This document shows, one piece after another, positions 58,212 through 64,000 of a DNA stretch of 64,000 bases; the stretch's first letter is position 1, and each line of letters starts with the position of its first letter. Both the position numbers and the translations under genes were made by a program. The stretch is from Pseudodesulfovibrio hydrargyri (lineage in GTDB: Bacteria; Desulfobacterota; Desulfovibrionia; Desulfovibrionales; Desulfovibrionaceae). The stretch lies in assembly GCF_001874525.1 (NCBI RefSeq), contig NZ_LKAQ01000004.1:559531-623530 (forward strand), in the 5' to 3' direction. The notes beneath the pieces are model-generated. The model was not told the DNA's origin. It made no database searches and worked only from the letters and a program-made list of their open reading frames with translations.

Positions 58212-59258
58212 CTAGGCCTCGGCCTCGTCTTTGGGCACCCCGTTCTCGGGGTTGTCCAGGGGCAGGCCCGCCTCGGCCATGGGCACGCCGAATTCCTTCT
58301 CGTAGTCGGCGTAGGCGTGGGCCTTGATATTGGGGTCGTTCCAGGGGTTCACGTGGTGCTTGGCGCGCGAGTCGTTCGGCAGGTTGCGGGTCGGGGACAG
58401 GAAGACGCCCGGCATGTGCATGAGCTTGCTGAACGGGAAGTAGGCCATGAGCGTGCTGACCAGGAAGACGTGGACGAAGAAGGAGGCGGAGATGGACTCG
58501 GGGACGACGTAGTGGAACGTCACCAGACCCATGGTCAGCTCCTTGATCGCGATGATGTCGACCTTGGCGTAGTAGCGCATGTAGATGCCCGACAGGGCGA
58601 CGGACAGGATCAGCAGCAGCGGGAAGTAGTCCGAGACGTAGCTGATGTAGTTGATCCTGGGGAGAACCAGCCTGCGGCCGAGCAGCAGCAGCACGCCGGC
58701 CACCAGGCCGGCGTCGCTCAGGTACATGACCGGAGCGCCGATCTGCAGGATGCCGTCCACGAACTCGATCGCGCCCACCGGGAGGAACGGAATCGGTTCG
58801 AGGAACAGGCGCAGGTGCCGCAGGGCGATGATGAAAAAGGAGTAGTGGAAGGTGATGGCGAAGAGCCACAGCCACTTGCTCGATTTGTAGGCGACGACCG
58901 GATGGTCCTTGCCCTGGTGCAGGGACACCTGGGTGTTCCGGAACAGGGAGCGGAACGCGAAGACCTCGAGGACCATGCGGAAGAAGGTCTGGGCGCCGGT
59001 CTGGGGACAGTCCAGCTTGTTCTGCTTGAACAGCTCGGGATCGAAGGACTGGAACTGGCCGCCGGTTGTGGGGATGCGGAACGGCACGGCGCTCCGGCCC
59101 CAGGTGACGACTTTGTATACAAAGCCGATAATGAAGATGATGAACGCCGTCGTCGGGATGCAGACACCGAAGAAAGTCCTCATGTGTGCCGCATCAACCC
59201 CGAACAACGGGATCAACACCAGGAGAAAGACGAACAGAAGTGAGTAAAGAGCATTCAT
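58212..59258 (-). CDS. dsrM: DsrM, cytochrome b-type membrane subunit
   Basis: A 348-residue NarI-like membrane protein that carries two b hemes and exchanges electrons with menaquinone. About five to six hydrophobic segments are seen, with histidines in HYSFFIIALRHLRLF near residue 140 and FFVHVFLVSTLMAY near 262. The C-terminus is a soluble tail. It is the first gene of the operon, and GAGGTGACGGTAG lies before the ATG. Confidence 0.95.
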   Translation of the reverse strand: MNALYSLLFVFLLVLIPLFGVDAAHMRTFFGVCIPTTAFIIFIIGFVYKVVTWGRSAVPFRIPTTGGQFQSFDPELFKQNKLDCPQTGAQTFFRMVLEVFAFRSLFRNTQVSLHQGKDHPVVAYKSSKWLWLFAITFHYSFFIIALRHLRLFLEPIPFLPVGAIEFVDGILQIGAPVMYLSDAGLVAGVLLLLGRRLVLPRINYISYVSDYFPLLLILSVALSGIYMRYYAKVDIIAIKELTMGLVTFHYVVPESISASFFVHVFLVSTLMAYFPFSKLMHMPGVFLSPTRNLPNDSRAKHHVNPWNDPNIKAHAYADYEKEFGVPMAEAGLPLDNPENGVPKDEAEA

Positions 59259-59455
59259 CTACCGTCACCTCGCTTGAAGGTTGGACCGCCGGGATTACCT
59301 GGACGGCCTGCCACTTTTCGGGACTCCCCGGAGGGGGCGGCGCAAAGATGTTTGAAGCTATGCATCGAAGAAGGATTCCCTGCCTTGCGGAAGGAACCCC
59401 CACCCCCTTGTCATACTTCGCCCGGCTTGCACCGTGCGCCACACCCGGCGCGTCC

Positions 59456-59983
59456 CTAATCGGCCGATTTATCGACCGTAACGTCCGCAACCATTCCGGC
59501 TTTCCTGAGCAGACTGCTCTGGGCGCGCTTCACTTCCTCCACGCGGAACCGGAAGACCTCTTCGCGACTTTTGCTGTAGATGTCGAAGGACATCATGGCC
59601 AGGTTGTCCACCTTGGCCTCGAACCGGAGCAGCTCCTCCAGGGTGCCGTCCTTCTTCATGGGCCGGAAAAACTCGTCGCGAAGGAGTTTTTTCAGCAAAA
59701 AGACAAAACTGATGGCCTGGGAGGGGGTGAAGTCCTGCACCGCCCTGATACGGATGAGCTTGTCGAGGCTCTTGGCCATACCCTCGGCATCCCGCCAATC
59801 GATCAGGTGGTCGAACAGTTCCCCGGTGGCCTCGATGATGGCCGCCCCCACCGGGTTCTGGAATCGATCCTTCTGTCGGGTCCAGACTTTCTGGGTTTCC
59901 TTGGGATAGGTCCTCAGGACCAACTCCGCCCACTTCTGCGACAGCTCGGCCTTGCGTTCGGCCAACGTGGATTCAAAAGTCAT
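59456..59983 (-). CDS. RsbRD N-terminal domain protein upstream of dsrM
   Basis: A 175-residue soluble, all-helical protein. ERKAELSQKWAELVLRTYP at residues 9-27 and a later region of TPSQAISFVFLLKKLL type match the RsbRD_N globin-like sensor domain, without the STAS domain that usually follows. It lies 197 bases before dsrM on the same strand. I infer that it may sense a signal linked to sulfate respiration, but this is untested. I chose the ATG at 59983; a TTG two codons earlier is open. Confidence 0.82.
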   Translation of the reverse strand: MTFESTLAERKAELSQKWAELVLRTYPKETQKVWTRQKDRFQNPVGAAIIEATGELFDHLIDWRDAEGMAKSLDKLIRIRAVQDFTPSQAISFVFLLKKLLRDEFFRPMKKDGTLEELLRFEAKVDNLAMMSFDIYSKSREEVFRFRVEEVKRAQSSLLRKAGMVADVTVDKSAD

Positions 59984-60101
59984 TAACAACCCGCATCAAT
60001 CCGTGAATCGGCCCACTTGCGTACCCGGTCCTCTCGGCGCAGGCGGACATTTCACGGACAGGCCTTTGATAGATAGTGAAAATCATCACGTAAAACTCAG
60101 A

Positions 60102-60132
60102 ACCATATTCCAAACCCATGGGAAAACGTCAA
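60102..60132 (-). promoter_or_regulatory. Possible promoter of the RsbRD_N-dsrMKJOP region
   Basis: Minus strand: TTGACG (60132-60127), 19-base spacer, TATGGT (60107-60102). Good -35, longer spacer than ideal. The leader is about 115 bases. Confidence 0.4.
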
Positions 60133-60218
60133 GGTTTTTTCAAGGAAAAACCGGCCAATGAAAAGGGTTATCAGGGCTTGACGGCCCCTTGGAAAATTCC
60201 GGCGGAACGTCTCCCTCG

Positions 60219-62795
60219 TCAGCCGCGCACGACCCTGTTGCGGCCCATGCGCTTGGCCTTGTACAGGGCCTCGTCCGCCCGGTTCAGGACCTCTTCCACG
60301 GTCTTGTCCCCGGGGCTTACCCGGGTCACGCCCATGGACACCGTGAAGGTCACGGTGTCCTCCCCCACCTCCACCGCGAGCCCGGCCAGGGTCGAGCGCA
60401 GCCGCTCGGCCACCTCCACGCCCTCGTCGATCCCGGTCTGGGGCAGGATGACCGCGAATTCCTCCCCGCCCAGCCGGCCGAAGATGTCCGGCGCGCGCAA
60501 CAGCGACGAGACCGCGCCGGACAGGGCCTTGAGGACCTGGTCCCCGGCCGCGTGCCCGTAGGTGTCGTTGATGGACTTGAAATAATCGATGTCGAGCATG
60601 ATCACGGCCAGGGGCAGGTCGTAGCGCTTGGCCCGCTGCACCTCCACCCCGCCCAGGGAGAAGAACTGGTGGCGGTTGCTGGCCCCGGTCAGGGCGTCGG
60701 TGGTGGCCAGCAGCTTCATCTCCTGTTCCAGCTCGATGCGTTTGGTCACGTCGTGGATGACCGAATAGAGGCGCTGGGCCCCCTGGACCATGATCGGCCC
60801 GGAATAGACCTCCACGTCGCGCAGCTCGCCGCCGGCCAGCCGGTGCCGGACGATGAAGTAGGTCCGCCCCTCGTCCATGGAGCGGCGCATCTCGGAGAAC
60901 ATCTCGTCCCGACCCAGGGCGTTGATCTGGCTCAGGTTCATGGTCCGCATGACCTCGATGGGGTAGCCGTAGAAGTCCGCGGCCGCCGGGTTGGCGTCGA
61001 TGATCCGTTCGGACTTGGGATCGGTCAGGAGCATGATGGCGTGGTTGTTCTCGAAAAAGGCCCGGTACTGCTTCTCGCTCTCGCGCAGGACCCTCTCGGC
61101 CTCGATGCGCCTGGTGATGTCGCGGAAGGTCCCCTCCATGGCCACGGGCTCGCCCTGGTTGTTCAGAACCTGGTGGGCATTGGCCTCGATGACGATGGCG
61201 GTCCCGTCCTTGCGCCGGGCGGTCATCTGCAGCCCCCGGATTGCCCCCTTGGCCTGCAGGGCCTCGCGGAATCCGACGCGCTCGCTGACCTGCCGGTACA
61301 GGGTGTCGATGTTCCGGCCCACCAGCTCGGACTCCTCGAACTGGAGCAGCCGACAGGTGGCCGGGTTGACCATGAGCACGGTCCCTTCCAGGTCCGTGAC
61401 CATGTACCCCTCCTCGATGGTCTCGAAGATGCGCCTAAACTTCTCCTCGCTGCGCTTGAGCTCGGCCTCGGCGTACTTGCGGTCCGAGATGTCGCGGATG
61501 ACGTTGACCACGCCCAGCGTGGCCCCGTCGTCGCCCTTGATCAGCGAGACCGACTGGTCGGCCGGAAATATCTCGCCCTTGCGCCGCTTGAGCGGCAGCT
61601 CGAACAGGGCGCGCTCCCCGGCCTCGAAGGCGGCCTTTGAGCGGGCCAGGAAATCCTCGTAGTGCCCGGCGTTGACGTGCAGCCCGCTGACCGGCTCGCC
61701 CTGCAGGTCGGCCTGGGACCGCTCGAACATGGCCTCGGCCGCCGGGTTGGCGTCCAGGATAGTCATTTCCGGGGTCAGGATGAGCACGGCCTCGCCCAGG
61801 GCGACGAAGGAGCTGCGCAGCCACAATTCCTTTTCGGCCAGGGTCTCCTCGATGACCCGCTGCTCGGTGATGTCCGTGCCCGACAGGAGCATGCCCACGG
61901 GCAGGCCGCCCTCGGTGGTCAGGACCTGGCTCTGCCACTGGATCATGCGTCTGAACCCCTCGCGCGTGGTCACGGGAAAGGAACGCTCGTCCTCTTCCTC
62001 CACCTGGCCGGACAGGACCAGGTACAGGCAGTCGCGTATTGCGTCGCGCTGGGGCGGGGGAACCAGAATGTCCACCCAGTCCCGGCCCAGAAGCTCCTCC
62101 TCGGCGTAGCCCAGCATGCGGCAGGCGGTCCGGTTGACCATGTCGACCCTGCCCGCGGCATCCAGGGTGAAGACCATGGCCCCGATCACGTCGAGGTAGT
62201 GGGCCACTCGGTTGCGCTCCCCGGCCAGTTCGCGCTCGCCCTCCACCCGGTCGGTGATGTCGTCCAGAACCACTGCGTAGCCGGTGCGGCGGTCGGGGAA
62301 ATCGGCGGCCAGGGAGACCGCGACGCTGAAATGGCGCTCGCCATGGCGCTGGACCACGGGCACGTCCAGGCGGCAGGCCTCGACCCCTTCCACGCCCAGC
62401 CCCTCGGCCTCCAGGGGGCCCTCCAGCCAGGGGGCGAGCTCCTTCAAGGGCACGGGGGCATGGTCGCCCCGGCACCACGCCTCCACGTCGGCCGCGCCGG
62501 TCAGTTCGCAGGCCGCCGGATTCATGACTTCCACCGCGAAGTCCGCGTCGAGCAGCAGGACCGGCGTGCGCAGGCTCAGGAACAGGGTGTTCAGCCGGGA
62601 CGCCCTCAGGCTGGCCGCCGAGCCGCCGTCCGCTCCGCGCATGGCGGCCGGACCGGGTTCGGCCGACTCCGCCAAAAGCGCCTCGCAGAACGTTGCCCAG
62701 AACTCCACGGGATCGTCGCCGTCCCGCAGGCGGGCGGCGTGTTCCCGGACGCGTTTCCGGAGGCGTTCCTCAGGGGTGGTGCGGCGGTTCTTCAA
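60219..62795 (-). CDS. Soluble five-PAS diguanylate cyclase
   Basis: An 858-residue protein without membrane segments. Five PAS domains follow one another (near residues 65-165, 190-320, 320-430, 435-560 and 560-690), each with a typical DANPAA or VNPAT-type turn. The GGDEF domain has FGRLGGEEFAV near residue 775 and RAPD before it as an inhibitory site, so c-di-GMP synthesis is likely. I chose a TTG at 62795 because GAGGA stands eight bases upstream; the ATG at 62834 has no Shine-Dalgarno. Confidence 0.9.
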   Translation of the reverse strand: MKNRRTTPEERLRKRVREHAARLRDGDDPVEFWATFCEALLAESAEPGPAAMRGADGGSAASLRASRLNTLFLSLRTPVLLLDADFAVEVMNPAACELTGAADVEAWCRGDHAPVPLKELAPWLEGPLEAEGLGVEGVEACRLDVPVVQRHGERHFSVAVSLAADFPDRRTGYAVVLDDITDRVEGERELAGERNRVAHYLDVIGAMVFTLDAAGRVDMVNRTACRMLGYAEEELLGRDWVDILVPPPQRDAIRDCLYLVLSGQVEEEDERSFPVTTREGFRRMIQWQSQVLTTEGGLPVGMLLSGTDITEQRVIEETLAEKELWLRSSFVALGEAVLILTPEMTILDANPAAEAMFERSQADLQGEPVSGLHVNAGHYEDFLARSKAAFEAGERALFELPLKRRKGEIFPADQSVSLIKGDDGATLGVVNVIRDISDRKYAEAELKRSEEKFRRIFETIEEGYMVTDLEGTVLMVNPATCRLLQFEESELVGRNIDTLYRQVSERVGFREALQAKGAIRGLQMTARRKDGTAIVIEANAHQVLNNQGEPVAMEGTFRDITRRIEAERVLRESEKQYRAFFENNHAIMLLTDPKSERIIDANPAAADFYGYPIEVMRTMNLSQINALGRDEMFSEMRRSMDEGRTYFIVRHRLAGGELRDVEVYSGPIMVQGAQRLYSVIHDVTKRIELEQEMKLLATTDALTGASNRHQFFSLGGVEVQRAKRYDLPLAVIMLDIDYFKSINDTYGHAAGDQVLKALSGAVSSLLRAPDIFGRLGGEEFAVILPQTGIDEGVEVAERLRSTLAGLAVEVGEDTVTFTVSMGVTRVSPGDKTVEEVLNRADEALYKAKRMGRNRVVRG

Positions 62796-63060
62796 GCGTT
62801 CTGTCCTCGGTGGGCGGTGTGGTTCGACGGCCATTTCCGCATGTGTCGCCCAGGGCGGACGGCGCACGGGATGCGGGCGCAAACCATACTTCTTCGCGAC
62901 CCCGTTGTCGAGCCGGGCGGCCCATGTTGGCCATTTGTCACAATGAATGCACCGCCGTGCAAACGGCTGTACGACGCCCCGAAGAGGCGTATGTCACCAG
63001 ACTTACAGGAAAGTGGAATCCGAGGCCGGAGCCGCCGCGCGCGAAGCCGGGCGAGAAAAG
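62796..63060. other. Gap before the diguanylate cyclase gene
   Basis: Apart from the possible promoter at 62882-62910, I see no gene or repeat in this stretch between trmI and the cyclase gene, both on the minus strand. Confidence 0.5.
62882..62910 (-). promoter_or_regulatory. Possible promoter of the diguanylate cyclase gene
   Basis: Minus strand: TCGACA (62910-62905), 17-base spacer, TATGGT (62887-62882). The same -10 appears before the RsbRD_N gene. The leader would be about 80 bases. Confidence 0.4.
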
Positions 63061-63089
63061 AAAAAAGGCCCGCTCCATGGAGCGGGCCT
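63061..63089 (-). terminator. Terminator of trmI
   Basis: Minus strand: palindrome GGCCCGCTCC-ATGGAGCGGGCC, then T6. It starts 15 bases after the stop. Confidence 0.9.
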
Positions 63090-63103
63090 GAACGGGTTCG
63101 GAA

Positions 63104-63979
63104 TCAGAATTCGGCGTCGTCCCCGACATCTTCCGTGGCCGGGGCGTCGGGCAGGTCCTCGATGGCCGGAGCCTCGTCCGGGTCGGCAACCCCCTCGGGC
63201 CGGGGCCTGGCCGCGGGCGGCTCCATATACCGGGCAAAGACCAGGAAGCCGGTGTGGGCGACCATGCGGTCGTCCGGACGCAGCCGGTCGGCCACGGGCT
63301 TCCAGCGGCGGACCAGGATTTCCAGGACCTCGAGGTCGGCGAAGGGGCCGTCCTCCAGACCGCGCAACAGGTCGGACACCTGGTTGACCGTGGGCAGCAG
63401 AAAGCCGCACATGGCCCCGGGGATGACCGCACTGGGGATGGAATGGAGATATTCCCACGGGGTGCGCACGTCCAGGAACAGTGCGTCCGCGCCGGAGTGC
63501 AGGAAGCCGTCCTCGATGTTCTGGTTGACCTGCTCCACGCGGTGGGACAGGCCGACGCGCTCCAGATTCTTGCCCGCCAGCTTGAAGAAGTCGGCGCGGC
63601 GCTCGTAGGTGATGACCTTGCCGGTGTCGCCCACGAACCAGGCCAGGGCCGTGGTCAGGCCGCCCGAGCCCGTGCCGGACTCGATGACCGTGGAGCCGGG
63701 CCCGATGCCCAGTTTCATCATCAGGTAGCCGATCTCCTTGGGGTACATGATCTGCGTCTGGCGCTTCACCCCCTTGATCAGGTCGTGCAGGGTCGGTTTG
63801 AGGACCAGATACGCCTTGCCCAGGTGGGTCTGGACGTACTGGCCGAAGCCGGCCTCGGCGATGTCGTCCATGAGCAGCTTGCCGTCATGGGTGTGGACCT
63901 CGCCGCCGGCCTCGAGCTTGCGCAGGTAGCGTTTGCCCTTGTGGCTGATGAGCAGAATGAGTTGTCCCGGTTCGATCAT
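63104..63979 (-). CDS. trmI: tRNA (adenine-58-N1)-methyltransferase TrmI
   Basis: A 291-residue SAM-dependent enzyme that methylates A58 in the T loop of tRNA. The N-terminal beta-barrel domain is followed by a Rossmann fold with VIESGTGSGGLTTALAWFV near residue 98 and the downstream DALFLDVRTPWEYL near 165. The last 40 residues are an acidic Pro/Asp-rich tail without known role. AGGAGG precedes the ATG at 63979, 21 bases before the window end, so the upstream neighbour is not seen. Confidence 0.94.
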   Translation of the reverse strand: MIEPGQLILLISHKGKRYLRKLEAGGEVHTHDGKLLMDDIAEAGFGQYVQTHLGKAYLVLKPTLHDLIKGVKRQTQIMYPKEIGYLMMKLGIGPGSTVIESGTGSGGLTTALAWFVGDTGKVITYERRADFFKLAGKNLERVGLSHRVEQVNQNIEDGFLHSGADALFLDVRTPWEYLHSIPSAVIPGAMCGFLLPTVNQVSDLLRGLEDGPFADLEVLEILVRRWKPVADRLRPDDRMVAHTGFLVFARYMEPPAARPRPEGVADPDEAPAIEDLPDAPATEDVGDDAEF

Positions 63980-64000
63980 GATTCTCAGGCCTCCTGAAAG

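Noticed and set aside
1..64000. CRISPR array, insertion sequence or prophage
   Set aside because: No regularly spaced direct repeats, transposase, integrase or phage structural genes were seen; the CI-like regulator alone is not evidence of a prophage.

Overview
The window is GC-rich (mid-60s per cent by eye) bacterial chromosome. It carries a complete dsrMKJOP operon (54077-59258) for the membrane complex of dissimilatory sulfate reduction. With a FapA-like protein, many sensory proteins and several small proteins of the kind seen in Desulfovibrio, it points to a sulfate reducer of the Desulfovibrionaceae (Desulfovibrio or Pseudodesulfovibrio type). This is inferred from gene content. There is no rRNA, tRNA, CRISPR array, transposase or prophage block in the window. 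About 62 protein genes are supported, including two very short ones.

Layout. 1-5.8 kb: a BPL_N/amidotransferase-like protein, a FapA/DUF342 protein, truA facing it tail to tail, and a flagellar pair (fliJ, MotE-like) behind a 57-codon gene. 5.9-12.6 kb: an unknown secreted protein, dinB, cbiA, a TPR protein and nhaA. 12.6-20.7 kb: a periplasmic binding protein overlapping a membrane GGDEF-EAL protein, a phosphodiesterase, and the Mla lipid-transport operon (mlaE-F-D-C-A). 20.8-28.6 kb: an HD hydrolase, argJ, two transporters, small proteins, cinA-type amidase and rnhA. 28.8-34.5 kb: a MacAB-like exporter whose permease is separated from its ATPase and adaptor by an oppositely oriented chemoreceptor gene. 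34.7-39.7 kb: hflKC, a CI/S24-like regulator, panB and a membrane protein. 39.7-45.5 kb: a possible sigma-54 unit with a small membrane protein, a sensor kinase, LysE and PerM-like transporters, and serB. 45.8-48.0 kb: a 52-codon gene, bactofilin, an acetyltransferase and a sugar isomerase. 48.2-53.8 kb: a FecCD-type ABC importer with a signal-less ModA-like protein, facing an FmdE-MoCF fusion gene; this looks like a molybdate/tungstate uptake and use locus. 54.0-60.0 kb: dsrMKJOP with an RsbRD_N-domain gene upstream. 60.2-64.0 kb: a five-PAS GGDEF protein and trmI.

Three non-coding patterns stand out. First, several repeat families sit between genes and keep base-paired structure while their sequence changes; the best is a two-stem element at 8896-8953 and 52033-52084 with compensatory changes in both stems. 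Second, five genes (truA, dinB, hflK, panB, the sugar isomerase) have a -35/-10 pair ending 6-8 bases before the start codon and no Shine-Dalgarno sequence, which suggests leaderless mRNAs. Third, a sigma-54-type -24/-12 site with upstream TGTGCA half-sites lies in front of a 66-residue membrane protein.

How the genes fit together: dsrMKJOP passes electrons between the quinone pool or periplasm and cytoplasmic sulfite reduction. The Mo/W locus could serve molybdo- or tungsto-enzymes such as formate dehydrogenases. The Mla, MacAB-like and hflKC genes concern the cell envelope. The GGDEF/EAL, chemoreceptor and kinase genes are the sensory layer. All functional calls rest on sequence motifs read by eye; no database search was run.
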